Origin: Flavobacterium hibernum | Lineage (GTDB): Bacteria; Bacteroidota; Bacteroidia; Flavobacteriales; Flavobacteriaceae | Assembly (NCBI RefSeq): GCF_000832125.1 | Contig: NZ_JPRK01000018.1 | Coordinates: 1 to 64,000, forward strand | Reading direction: 5' to 3' | DNA: 64,000 nt | In this document: piece after piece, positions 43,820 to 52,357 of the stretch | Layout of the letters: every line of letters starts with the position of its first letter | Numbering within the stretch: position 1 is the first letter of the stretch | Program-made: the position numbers and the translations under genes | Notes under the pieces: model-generated | Database searches by the model: none | What the model was told of the DNA's origin: nothing | What the model saw: the letters and a program-made list of their open reading frames with translations, nothing else

Positions 43820-43890
43820 ACCGCAAAGTTCGCAAAGTTTTTTCGCAAAGATTGCAAAGTTTTTCATTTCATTTTTAAGATCGCAAAGTA
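43820..43890. repeat. CGCAAAG short-repeat stretch before the nucleotidyltransferase
   Basis: Five CGCAAAG or TGCAAAG copies occur in about 70 bases (from CGCAAAGTTCGCAAAG at about 43822 to CGCAAAG at about 43882). They are short imperfect repeats between dut and the nucleotidyltransferase gene. No hairpin of note was found. Confidence 0.55.
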
Positions 43891-43922
43891 CAGAAACTGA
43901 CTACTGTGACTTTGACTAAAAA

Positions 43923-44357
43923 CTACTTCACTCCAGTACTTCCAAATCCGCCTTCTCCTCTGGACGTTTCAGAAAGCTCTTCAACTTCAATCCATTCCGC
44001 TCTTTCATGTTTAGCGATAATTAATTGTGCAATTCTTTCTCCGTTTTCGATAACAAAAACTTCATTTGATAAATTTACTAAAATTACACCTATTTCACCT
44101 CTATAATCGGCATCAACAGTTCCTGGAGAATTTAAAACGGTTACTCCTTTTTTAGCTGCCAAACCACTTCTTGGTCGAACTTGTGCTTCGTAACCAATTG
44201 GCAATTCAATAAAAAGTCCTGTTTTTACAATGGTTCTTTCTAATGGTTTTAATGTTATAGACTCTGTTAAATTCGCGCGCAAATCCATTCCAGCCGAAGC
44301 AATTGTTTCGTAATTTGGTAAAGCATGTTGCGATTTATTGATAATTTGTATTTTCAT
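43923..44357 (-). CDS. dut: Deoxyuridine 5'-triphosphate nucleotidohydrolase
   Basis: The 144-residue trimeric dUTPase has its five motifs. Motif 1 is ASAGMDLRA, motif 2 [12 protein letters not shown], motif 3 [14 protein letters not shown], motif 4 ERIAQLII and the C-terminal motif 5 [10 protein letters not shown]. It hydrolyses dUTP to dUMP, limiting uracil in DNA and feeding thymidylate synthesis. It sits between a flippase and a nucleotidyltransferase, an operon order common in flavobacteria with no evident functional link. Confidence 0.96.
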   Translation of the reverse strand: MKIQIINKSQHALPNYETIASAGMDLRANLTESITLKPLERTIVKTGLFIELPIGYEAQVRPRSGLAAKKGVTVLNSPGTVDADYRGEIGVILVNLSNEVFVIENGERIAQLIIAKHERAEWIEVEELSETSRGEGGFGSTGVK

Positions 44358-44406
44358 TTTTTATTTAAAAAGATTAAAAAATCAAATTGAATATTCTAAT
44401 TCAATT

Positions 44407-45867
44407 CTACTTTCTATTCATAATTCCTTTGATAGTGTCTTTTTCATTATGATAAACAAAATAGACGAATCCTAATAGTAACGGAATCCCAACAAAATAA
44501 TTTTCTCTAAATCCATAAAAAGAAATAGCCGAAAATAAAATTGAAATTCCAAGATAAGCTCCAATTTTGTTCATATCATATGGTATTGGGTAATATTTAT
44601 TTCCTAAAACATAAGAAATCAACATCATACTTCCGTAAGCAGAAATAGTTGCAATTGCAGAACCGTAGTAACTGTATTTTGGAATTAAAAAATAATTTAA
44701 AACCAATGTTACAATAGCTCCAACAATTGAGATATAGGCTCCAATTTTAGTTTTGTCAGTCAATTTATACCAAACTGATAAGTTGTTATAAATTCCTAAG
44801 AAGAAATTAGCCAATATAATTAAGGGAACAACTTTCATTGCTTCCCAATATGATTTATTATCGAGTAAAAGATATTTTAGAACATCGGCAAAAACAATAA
44901 CTCCTAATAAAATCAACGACCCAAAAATGACAAAGTATTTTGTGATCACCGCGTAAGTTTGAGGTGCATTTGCGTTTTTTGCATGACTGAAGAAGAAAGG
45001 TTCAATACCCAACCTAAAAGCTGTCGCAAACAGAACCATAAACAATCCTAATTTATAACAAGCCGAATAGGCTCCAACCTCAGATTTTGCAAGGTTTTCT
45101 GGCAATAAATATCCTAAAAGAATTTTATCAAAATGTTCGTTAACCGCAAATGCAAGTCCAGCAACCAAAATTGGTAAACCATATTTCATCATTTTCTTCC
45201 AAAGTACGGGATCGAATTTTCTGCCTAACGAAAGATAATTTGGAGATAATACTATAAAAGTGGCTAAACTCGCCAATAAATTTGCAATGAAGATATATGC
45301 AATTTGGAAATTTTCGACATATAAATTATCCCAAACTGAATTAGGGTTTGCAGCCGCCAATTTTGGTAAGTACACTAAAAAGAAGAAATTCAGTAACATA
45401 TTGATTACTACGTTTCCTATTTTAATAGCCGCATACATCATTGGTCTCTGATTGGCTCGTAGTTTAGAAAAAGGCACAAGAACTAAAGCATCTAAAACTA
45501 ATATCCAAACGGAATAGGTTATATATTGTACATCAACTTCGGCAAGACTTGCCAATGTATTTCTAAAAATCAAAGCCGCAAACAAAAATATAATTGACGA
45601 CCAGAAAATCGATATTGTGGAAGTTGCAATTACATTTTTCTTGTCATCTTCAGCACTATAAAACCTAAAAAATGCCGTTTCCATTCCGTACGAAAGAACC
45701 ACATTAAAGAAAACCATCCATGACAAAACGATCGAAACCTCACCATATTCTGCAGTTGGTAAAATACCAGTATACAATCTTACCAGTAAAAAACTTAGCA
45801 TTCGTGGCAACACCGTTGCTAGTCCGTAAATAGCAGTTTGTTTGAACAGATTTTTATATAATCCCAA
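44407..45867 (-). CDS. Polysaccharide/lipid-linked oligosaccharide flippase (MOP superfamily)
   Basis: The 486-residue protein has about 14 TM segments and the Wzx-like signature at the N-terminus (NLFKQTAIYGLATVLPRMLSFLLVRLYTGILP). It would flip a lipid-linked sugar chain or related lipid across the inner membrane. The start codon appears to be TTG at 45867; no in-frame ATG lies nearby. A -7 promoter element at 45894-45901 precedes it. It is first in the - strand operon with dut and the nucleotidyltransferase. Confidence 0.88.
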   Translation of the reverse strand: MGLYKNLFKQTAIYGLATVLPRMLSFLLVRLYTGILPTAEYGEVSIVLSWMVFFNVVLSYGMETAFFRFYSAEDDKKNVIATSTISIFWSSIIFLFAALIFRNTLASLAEVDVQYITYSVWILVLDALVLVPFSKLRANQRPMMYAAIKIGNVVINMLLNFFFLVYLPKLAAANPNSVWDNLYVENFQIAYIFIANLLASLATFIVLSPNYLSLGRKFDPVLWKKMMKYGLPILVAGLAFAVNEHFDKILLGYLLPENLAKSEVGAYSACYKLGLFMVLFATAFRLGIEPFFFSHAKNANAPQTYAVITKYFVIFGSLILLGVIVFADVLKYLLLDNKSYWEAMKVVPLIILANFFLGIYNNLSVWYKLTDKTKIGAYISIVGAIVTLVLNYFLIPKYSYYGSAIATISAYGSMMLISYVLGNKYYPIPYDMNKIGAYLGISILFSAISFYGFRENYFVGIPLLLGFVYFVYHNEKDTIKGIMNRK

Positions 45868-45893
45868 AATAAATGTGTAAAAAGTTTATAAAA

Positions 45894-45901
45894 CAAAAAT
45901 A
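45894..45901 (-). promoter_or_regulatory. Predicted -7 element for the flippase operon
   Basis: On the - strand this reads TATTTTTG (TAnnTTTG), 27 bases before the TTG start of the flippase. No matching -33 box was seen at the normal distance. The element suits the position of the operon promoter. Confidence 0.5.
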
Positions 45902-45959
45902 ACCAATTCTTTGGTTTATTATTGATTTTGTAGGTTCAATAAAAAAACTTGTGCCTAAT

Positions 45960-46406
45960 TTATTGTGTTAATTTATTTTCATCTAATATTTTGACAAAAT
46001 GAAAACCTTTTGGCCCGTAACCTTGATTGTAATAAAACCTGTGTGCTCCAAAGTTTCCGGTAAAAGCATCTAAAACGATACTGCTACAATCTAAATCAAT
46101 AGCCTTTTTTTCAACGTAATCTGTCAATAATTTTCCGATTCCTTTAGAACGATGTTCCGGGTTTACAACAAAATTATCTATCTCAAGATATTTCCCTGTC
46201 CACAATTTAGTCGAAGACCAACACCCCGTAATTCCTAAGCAAACATCATTTTCAAAAACTGCAATTTGAAAATAATTATGAGGTACCATTTCTAAGAGGA
46301 ATGATTTGTATTTATCAACAGAAAGATTTGGATAAAGAAATCTCATGGTCTCTAATTGTGCCAACATTTCTTCGATTGTCGTTAATTCTTGTATTTGCAG
46401 TTTCAT
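45960..46406 (-). CDS. GNAT-family N-acetyltransferase
   Basis: The 148-residue acetyltransferase has the GNAT acetyl-CoA loop (VVNPEHRSKGIGKLLTDYVEKKA) and ends with the typical NFGAHRFYYNQGYGPKGFHF strand-helix. The substrate is unknown. The ATG at 46406 is preferred because the upstream ATG at 46427 falls in the promoter element at 46425-46432. It stands alone, divergent from no neighbour. Confidence 0.9.
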   Translation of the reverse strand: MKLQIQELTTIEEMLAQLETMRFLYPNLSVDKYKSFLLEMVPHNYFQIAVFENDVCLGITGCWSSTKLWTGKYLEIDNFVVNPEHRSKGIGKLLTDYVEKKAIDLDCSSIVLDAFTGNFGAHRFYYNQGYGPKGFHFVKILDENKLTQ

Positions 46407-46424
46407 TCTTATAAAAATAGACTT

Positions 46425-46454
46425 CAAAAATACTCAATTTTTCATTGTCGACAA
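46425..46454 (-). promoter_or_regulatory. Predicted promoter of the GNAT gene
   Basis: On the - strand, TTG (46454-46452) and TATTTTTG (46432-46425) are separated by 19 bases, the spacing described for Flavobacterium. The -7 element is 18 bases before the ATG at 46406. Confidence 0.6.
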
Positions 46455-46534
46455 TATAATTCAGAAACAACTACATATGCGAAATCTATAATAAAGTTTA
46501 AAAATTCTATAAGTCTTTCTAGGTACTTGCATGT

Positions 46535-46790
46535 TAACTTTGCTTCACAGGGAATGAGAAAAGCTAATAGATAACCCTTTAAAAAACGTAGAGCTTTAGG
46601 ACTAATAAAGCTAGTTTGTTCCTACAAAAGACAAAGCAAACAGAGGTGATAAATCTGTAAAATAATTTTATAAAATGGTAATGATTCTTGATTTTTGATT
46701 GAATTAAGAATCACCATTTTATAACTAAAATCTAAAAAAATTTCAGCATAAAAAAAGAGCCGATTATCTCACGATAATCGGCTCTTTCAA
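46535..46790 (+). ncRNA. Candidate non-coding RNA or structured region
   Basis: No gene lies in the 400 bases between the GNAT gene and atpG. A + strand TAACTTTG (46535-46542) matches TAnnTTTG. Downstream there is an imperfect hairpin at 46668-46724 (arms TTATAAAATGGT..GATTCTT and complement, with a 3-base bulge), then the strong terminator at 46754-46787. This is compatible with a small RNA of about 240 bases, but no family resemblance was found and the promoter lacks a matched -33 box. Confidence 0.25.
46754..46787. terminator. Terminator of the atp operon
   Basis: Perfect arms AAAGAGCCGATTATC and GATAATCGGCTCTTT (46754-46768 and 46773-46787) with loop TCAC. On the - strand the stem is followed by a T run, so it ends transcription 20 bases after atpG. 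On the + strand only three T follow, but it could still act on a + strand RNA. Confidence 0.9.
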
Positions 46791-46806
46791 TATATTCTTA
46801 AATAAA

Positions 46807-47667
46807 TTATCCGTTCAAAGCTTCTGCTCCACCAACGATTTCCAAGATTTCGTTAGTAATAGCTGCTTGACGAGCTTTATTATAAGTTAATTTCAATTGG
46901 TTTCTTAATTCTGTTGCGTTGTCAGTTGCTTTGTGCATTGCTGTCATACGCGCTCCATGTTCTGAAGCAAATGAATCACGAATACCTTTGTACAGTTGTG
47001 TTTTCAATGATTTAGGAATCAAAGTTAACACGATTTCTTCTTTTGAAGGCTCGAAAATATAATCACCAGCAGAAACTGCTACATCAGATTTAATTGGAGC
47101 TAACGGTAAAAACTGCTCTGTTTGAACAATTTGTGTTGCAGCATTTTTAAACTGATTGTAAATTATCTCGATTCTGTCGTATTCTCCAGATAAAAATTTC
47201 TGAGTTAAGTTATCAGCAATTCCGGCAACATTATCAAAAGTTAAATGATCGAAAATTGCATTATGATGACCGTGAACTTTAAAAGATTTACTTAGTACGT
47301 CATTTCCTTTTTTACCAATAGGAAAAACATCAACTTGTTTTCCAGCGTAAAAAGCAGAACGGTTTTTAACCTCCTTAATAATATTTGTATTAAATGCTCC
47401 ACATAAACCTCTGTTTGAAGTTATAGCAACAAGCAATACTTTTTTTACTTCACGTTGAGTTGTATAATCTCCTCCAACTTCACCATCAAGTGTAGCGGAT
47501 AAATTTTGCAACAACTCTGTTAATTTCTCGGCATAAGGGCGCATTGCAGTGATTGCATCTTGTGCTTTCTTAAGCTTTGCAGCAGAAACCATTTTCATTG
47601 CCGATGTAATTTGCATCGTCGATGAAACGGAAGTAATTCTATTACGGATTTCCTTTAAATTTGCCAT
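46807..47667 (-). CDS. atpG: ATP synthase gamma subunit
   Basis: The 286-residue F1 rotor shaft protein has the conserved N-terminal helix (MANLKEIRNRITSVSSTMQITSAMKMVSAAKLKKAQ), a mid-section SNRGLCGAFN, and the C-terminal coiled coil ARQAAITNEILEIVGGAEAL. It couples c-ring rotation to catalysis in the alpha3beta3 head. It is the last gene of the operon, after atpA, with a palindrome between and a terminator after. Confidence 0.97.
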   Translation of the reverse strand: MANLKEIRNRITSVSSTMQITSAMKMVSAAKLKKAQDAITAMRPYAEKLTELLQNLSATLDGEVGGDYTTQREVKKVLLVAITSNRGLCGAFNTNIIKEVKNRSAFYAGKQVDVFPIGKKGNDVLSKSFKVHGHHNAIFDHLTFDNVAGIADNLTQKFLSGEYDRIEIIYNQFKNAATQIVQTEQFLPLAPIKSDVAVSAGDYIFEPSKEEIVLTLIPKSLKTQLYKGIRDSFASEHGARMTAMHKATDNATELRNQLKLTYNKARQAAITNEILEIVGGAEALNG

Positions 47668-47697
47668 TTTTTCTAATTAGAAAATTTGATAATTAGC

Positions 47698-47734
47698 AAT
47701 TAGATAATTGAAAGAGTCTTTCAATTATCTAATT
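47698..47734 (-). repeat. Palindrome between atpA and atpG
   Basis: Perfect 18-base arms (AATTAGATAATTGAAAGA and complement) at 47698-47715 and 47717-47734 with a single-base centre. It lies in the 81-base gap between atpA and atpG. No T run follows, so it is a stem for mRNA stability or partial attenuation rather than a terminator. Confidence 0.75.
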
Positions 47735-47748
47735 ATCTAATTGTCTTA

Positions 47749-49326
47749 TTAGTTATATTTTGCTGAAATTTCTTTTGCTGCTTTTTCAATAACATCAGTA
47801 ATGTTGTCATCTAATTTTCCAGCTTTTAAAGCGTTAAGCGTATCTTTATGTTTACTGTTTAGGTAAGCTAAGAAATCAGCTTCAAACTCTTTTACTTTAT
47901 TTACAGGAACGTTTCTTAATAAGTTTTTAGAACCAGCGTAAATAATAGCTACTTGATTTTCTACCGTATAAGGATCGTTTAAACCTTGTTTCAAAATCTC
48001 AACGTTTCTTTTTCCTTTTTCAATTACATTTAATGTAACAGAATCTAAGTCAGAACCAAATTTAGCAAAAGCTTCTAATTCACGGAATTGAGCTTGGTCT
48101 AATTTTAAAGTTCCTGAAACTTTCTTCATTGATTTAATTTGAGCATTACCTCCAACACGTGATACAGAAATACCAACGTTAATTGCAGGACGAACCCCAG
48201 AGTTAAACAAATCTCCATCAAGGAAAATCTGACCATCTGTAATCGAAATTACGTTTGTTGGGATATATGCAGAAACGTCACCAGCTTGAGTTTCGATAAT
48301 TGGTAAAGCAGTTAATGAACCACCACCTTTTACGATAGACTTGATAGAATCTGGTAAATCATTCATGTTTTTAGCAATTCCATTATCTGCAATTACTTTA
48401 CACGCACGCTCTAATAAACGAGAGTGTAAGTAGAAAACGTCTCCAGGATATGCCTCACGTCCCGGTGGTCTTCTTAATAAAAGAGAAACCTCACGGTAAG
48501 CAACAGCTTGTTTAGATAAATCATCATAAACGATAAGAGCTGGACGACCAGAATCTCTAAAGTATTCTCCAATTGCAGCACCTGCGAAAGGAGCATAAAC
48601 TTGCATTGGAGCTGGATCAGAAGCATTTGCAGCAACAATAACTGTATAAGCCATTGCACCTTTTTCTTCTAACATTTTAGCGATTCCTGCTACAGTTGAA
48701 GCTTTTTGTCCAATTGCAACATATATACAGAATACAGGTTTTCCTGCATCGTAAAATTCTTTTTGATTTAAGATTGTATCGATACAAACAGTTGATTTAC
48801 CTGTTTGACGGTCACCAATTACAAGCTCACGTTGTCCACGACCAACTGGAATCATGGCATCAACTGCCTTAATACCTGTTTGTAATGGCTCAGTTACTGG
48901 CTGACGGAAGATAACACCAGGTGCTTTTCTTTCTAATGGCATTTCGTATAAGTCTCCACCAATTGGTCCTTTTCCATCAATTGGAAAACCAAGAGTGTTA
49001 ACAACACGTCCTACCATTTGCTCACCTACTTTAAGAGATGCAATACGTTGTGTTCTTTTTGCTGTTGATCCTTCTTTGATACCTGTTGATGGTCCTAAAA
49101 GTACCACACCAACATTGTCCTCTTCAAGGTTCAATACAATAGCTTCAAGTCCGTTATCAAATTCAACTAACTCACCATATTGTACATTCGATAGCCCGTA
49201 AATACGAGCAATACCGTCTCCAACTTGAAGTACCGTTCCTACTTCCTCTAGTGTAGCACCAGATTCAAAACCTTCTACTTGCTTTCTTAATATTGCTGAA
49301 ATTTCAGCAGGTTTGATGTCCGCCAT
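47749..49326 (-). CDS. atpA: ATP synthase alpha subunit
   Basis: The 525-residue F1 alpha subunit has the P-loop GDRQTGKST, the [11 protein letters not shown] region and the C-terminal helical domain. It contains the family signature [14 protein letters not shown]. It forms the non-catalytic nucleotide-binding part of the head. No beta (atpD) or epsilon (atpC) gene is in the window; in Bacteroidota these are usually elsewhere. It starts 27 bases after the stop of the inserted secreted-protein gene. Confidence 0.98.
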   Translation of the reverse strand: MADIKPAEISAILRKQVEGFESGATLEEVGTVLQVGDGIARIYGLSNVQYGELVEFDNGLEAIVLNLEEDNVGVVLLGPSTGIKEGSTAKRTQRIASLKVGEQMVGRVVNTLGFPIDGKGPIGGDLYEMPLERKAPGVIFRQPVTEPLQTGIKAVDAMIPVGRGQRELVIGDRQTGKSTVCIDTILNQKEFYDAGKPVFCIYVAIGQKASTVAGIAKMLEEKGAMAYTVIVAANASDPAPMQVYAPFAGAAIGEYFRDSGRPALIVYDDLSKQAVAYREVSLLLRRPPGREAYPGDVFYLHSRLLERACKVIADNGIAKNMNDLPDSIKSIVKGGGSLTALPIIETQAGDVSAYIPTNVISITDGQIFLDGDLFNSGVRPAINVGISVSRVGGNAQIKSMKKVSGTLKLDQAQFRELEAFAKFGSDLDSVTLNVIEKGKRNVEILKQGLNDPYTVENQVAIIYAGSKNLLRNVPVNKVKEFEADFLAYLNSKHKDTLNALKAGKLDDNITDVIEKAAKEISAKYN

Positions 49327-49352
49327 AATTATTATTTTTACCTACTTTTATT

Positions 49353-50885
49353 TTATTTAAAATTAGAATATAAATCACTAAGATTTTTTAAGCCCTCCAA
49401 ACTGCTGTAGTCAATTTTCTCTAAATCACTACTACCAATTGAATCTCCTACATATTCTTTTAACTTACTTAAAAATTTATCTTCTTTACCTTTTTTTACA
49501 AAAATTTGAAATGCTTTTTCTTGGTTTGGAACTTTAATTACATAAGACTTTGATGGTAAATCTTGATAGATACTCATCTTATCTGTAACATCTACTTCTT
49601 TAAAATACTTCCAAGAAGCTGAAGCTAATGAAACTCCTGCCAAAGCACCTAAATCAAGTGCTGTATTATCTTTTGGAGCAACTGTTTCAAGTTTTACCAA
49701 AAGTGCTTTATATTTTGTTTCTGTATTATCGTCATTAATAACTCCAAACGATACATTTTCTTTTGCTTTGTAAAAGTATTGTCTAAAATTACCTTTTTCA
49801 TTTTTAGCAACGACTTTCACACTTTTACCATCTCCAGCAGCATCTAGATCAATCATACCACTACTACTAGATTTTGGGGCAATCTGCTCAAAATCAATAG
49901 AAAGTACTCCTTCTAATTTTACTCCTTTTTGATCAATTGCATATCCTTTTTTATCATAGATATTTGCTGAATTTAATTTAGCCTCTTCTGTTTTAGCCAA
50001 TTTATCAGCTTTTCTAGCATCTAAAAGAACTTCAGCCTCACTTAAAGTCATGTATTTTTGACCGTTTAAGTATGAATTATCAACTACTTCTTTAACTAAT
50101 CTTTCAGTTTCTGCAGCAGTACTTCTGCTTGTGTAAACAAAAGACGGAGTATAAGTAAATGTTTTACTTGATTCTGTCAATGCAACAACCATTTTTCCTC
50201 CTCTATCAACAGCTTTAACTAAAGATCTTCCATTTAATGTTAAAATATCAACATTTAAAACTGGAAAAGGAGAAGAATCTTGTTTCCAAGAAACAACATA
50301 CTTAGCCACAACTTTAGACATGAACTCTTTGCGTTCAGCATCATTATATTTTGATGTAAAAGCATCTTCTGGAACTTCTCCAGAAAAAACTAATTTTTCA
50401 GTTGTATGAATTTGGTAATTTAGAGTTGCTAATTGCTTCTCATCTACTTTACCTGCTTCTTTTACTTTTTCTATTTCTGCAGAAATACTAGGACGTTCTT
50501 CAGCAAAAAAAGCATCAAGATTTTCAATACCATTTGCAGTGAAAACATTATACTTTTTAGCAAGAAGCTCAGCAACTGCTTTTTTATAATTTAATGTAAA
50601 AGATAATAATTCAAAATTAACCTCTGTTTTTTTAGATCCGTCTAAATTCGTAACAACTAACCAGCTTTTAGAATTTTGAGCATCAATTTTATGCGTTTTT
50701 AAATTGGCAATAATACCAGTTGAACCATCTATTGAAGTATAAGTAAATTGTGTTCCGGTTTTGTCTTTCTCAACCTTTGCAATTGCTTTCCCGTCAAATA
50801 AAATTTTGTTATCGTCTTCTTTAATCTTTTGACCAAACGACAGTAACGATGTACATAAAACAAATAAAATTAATAAATTCTTCAT
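49353..50885 (-). CDS. Secreted protein of unknown function inserted in the atp operon
   Basis: The 510-residue protein has a signal peptide (MKNLLILFVLCTSLLSFGQ) and no recognised domain. The mature part alternates strands and charged helices, with a repeated theme of Lys- and Asp-rich segments (KIKEDDNKILFDGKAIAKVEKDK). It sits between atpH and atpA, where other bacteria have no gene. A diverged copy of the atpH 3' end (50895-50975) precedes it. This indicates insertion by recombination. It has no role in ATP synthesis that I can infer. Confidence 0.75.
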   Translation of the reverse strand: MKNLLILFVLCTSLLSFGQKIKEDDNKILFDGKAIAKVEKDKTGTQFTYTSIDGSTGIIANLKTHKIDAQNSKSWLVVTNLDGSKKTEVNFELLSFTLNYKKAVAELLAKKYNVFTANGIENLDAFFAEERPSISAEIEKVKEAGKVDEKQLATLNYQIHTTEKLVFSGEVPEDAFTSKYNDAERKEFMSKVVAKYVVSWKQDSSPFPVLNVDILTLNGRSLVKAVDRGGKMVVALTESSKTFTYTPSFVYTSRSTAAETERLVKEVVDNSYLNGQKYMTLSEAEVLLDARKADKLAKTEEAKLNSANIYDKKGYAIDQKGVKLEGVLSIDFEQIAPKSSSSGMIDLDAAGDGKSVKVVAKNEKGNFRQYFYKAKENVSFGVINDDNTETKYKALLVKLETVAPKDNTALDLGALAGVSLASASWKYFKEVDVTDKMSIYQDLPSKSYVIKVPNQEKAFQIFVKKGKEDKFLSKLKEYVGDSIGSSDLEKIDYSSLEGLKNLSDLYSNFK

Positions 50886-50894
50886 AGGTGGTAT

Positions 50895-50975
50895 TTAGTT
50901 TTGGGTTAATTCTCTCTTTAACACTTGTAAGCTATTATCTACTGAAGCATTATATTGCTGATCAACAATTCTTAA
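50895..50975 (-). repeat. Diverged copy of the atpH 3' end
   Basis: The 81-base stretch matches atpH 50999-51079 with 9 differences by my alignment (about 89%). Its reading frame would encode LRIVDQQYNASVDNS and further to the same ELTQN stop, compared with LRIGDQQYNASVANR in AtpH. It is a remnant lying between the true atpH stop and the secreted-protein gene. Confidence 0.85.
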
Positions 50976-50998
50976 TTAAAAATTATGAATAGGTCGAT

Positions 50999-51535
50999 CT
51001 AGTTTTGTGTTAACTCTCTTTTTAACACTTGTAATCTATTAGCAACTGAAGCATTATACTGCTGATCACCAATTCTTAAAATAAATCCTCCAATAATTGA
51101 AGCATCTACAATATTCTCTATTGTAATTTTTTTATCTGAAAAAGTTGCAATTTTAGCTAAAACTTTAGCTTCTAATTCTGCATCCATTGGAATTGCTGTT
51201 GTAACTTTCGCTACTTCAATACCATTGCTTTGATCAAATAATGTAATGTATTCTAAAGCAATCGCTTCTAGAATTTCGAACCTTTTGTTTTCAAACAATA
51301 AATGAAATAAACCTTTAGTTACTCCATTTACATTTGCAAAAACTTCTAAAAGAGCACTTTCTTTCACTTCAACTTTAATAGTTGGGCTTTGAATAAATGA
51401 ACTTAATTCTGTATTTGTTCCAATTGCCGTAGCAATTGACTTCATATCGTTATTGACAACTTCGGCAACACCTTTAGAGTTTGCTAAGTCTAGAATTGCT
51501 TTTGCATAACGAATTGCTGCTCTTGTACTTGCCAT
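50999..51535 (-). CDS. atpH: ATP synthase delta subunit
   Basis: The 178-residue stator protein (OSCP-like) has an N-terminal helical domain (RAAIRYAKAILDLANSKG) and the C-terminal segment IGGFILRIGDQQYNASVANRL. It joins the F1 head to the b-subunit stalk. It starts 4 bases after atpF. The 3' end is copied at 50895-50975. Note that the gene named atpH in bacteria encodes delta. Confidence 0.96.
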   Translation of the reverse strand: MASTRAAIRYAKAILDLANSKGVAEVVNNDMKSIATAIGTNTELSSFIQSPTIKVEVKESALLEVFANVNGVTKGLFHLLFENKRFEILEAIALEYITLFDQSNGIEVAKVTTAIPMDAELEAKVLAKIATFSDKKITIENIVDASIIGGFILRIGDQQYNASVANRLQVLKRELTQN

Positions 51536-51539
51536 AATA

Positions 51540-52031
51540 TTAGTTTAACTTTACGTCACCTAACATTTTCTCTACTAATTTAGTTTGAGATTCTTTGTTA
51601 GATAATTCCTCTTTCAATAATTTTTCAGCAATGCTTAATGATAAATTTGAAACTTGTGATTTCAATTCAGCCATAGCAGCATTTTTTTCATTTTCGATCG
51701 CCAATTTAGCTTGAGCTATTAATTTTTGACCTTGCTCTTGTGCTTCATTTTTAGATTCAGCTATCATTTGCTCTTTCATTTCACGAGCTTCTTTTAACAT
51801 TGCGTCACGTTCTGCACGAGCTTCTTTCAAGATACGCTCATTATCTGCAGTTAAATTTTGCATTTCTAAACGTGCAGCTTCTGCAGATGCCAAAGCATTG
51901 TTAATAGATTCTTCACGGCTTTTTACAGCACCTAAAATAGGTTTCCAAGCAAATTTTGCTAAAAGAAAGAAGAAAACAATAAAGATAATTGTTGTCCAAA
52001 AAATTAAACTTTCTGGTGAAGTTAATTGCAT
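51540..52031 (-). CDS. atpF: ATP synthase b subunit
   Basis: The 163-residue stator stalk protein has one N-terminal TM (about residues 8-30, ESLIFWTTIIFIVFFFLLAK) and a long Ala/Glu/Lys-rich helix typical of the b subunit (SREESINNALASAEAARLEM onward). It dimerises and links FO a to F1 delta. It is preceded by a hairpin, after atpE. Confidence 0.96.
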   Translation of the reverse strand: MQLTSPESLIFWTTIIFIVFFFLLAKFAWKPILGAVKSREESINNALASAEAARLEMQNLTADNERILKEARAERDAMLKEAREMKEQMIAESKNEAQEQGQKLIAQAKLAIENEKNAAMAELKSQVSNLSLSIAEKLLKEELSNKESQTKLVEKMLGDVKLN

Positions 52032-52069
52032 AACAGTATATATTTAAAAATTGTTTGTCGTTTTTTGAA

Positions 52070-52104
52070 AAAACTTCCTATAGCCAACCGCTACAGGAAG
52101 TTTT
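52070..52104 (-). terminator. Terminator-like hairpin between atpE and atpF
   Basis: Arms 52070-52084 and 52090-52104 pair as a 15-base stem with one G-U pair (AAAACTTCCTATAGC / GCTACAGGAAGTTTT) and a 5-base loop. On the - strand a run of six T follows. It starts 10 bases after the atpE stop and can attenuate transcription of atpF and later genes. Confidence 0.75.
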
Positions 52105-52113
52105 AAATTTTAA

Positions 52114-52335
<222 letters not shown>

Positions 52336-52357
52336 TTAATAATTAATAAAACTCTAA

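Noticed and set aside
46389-46574. 61-residue + strand ORF starting opposite the GNAT gene
   Set aside because: It overlaps the GNAT start and promoter on the other strand and has no recognisable features.
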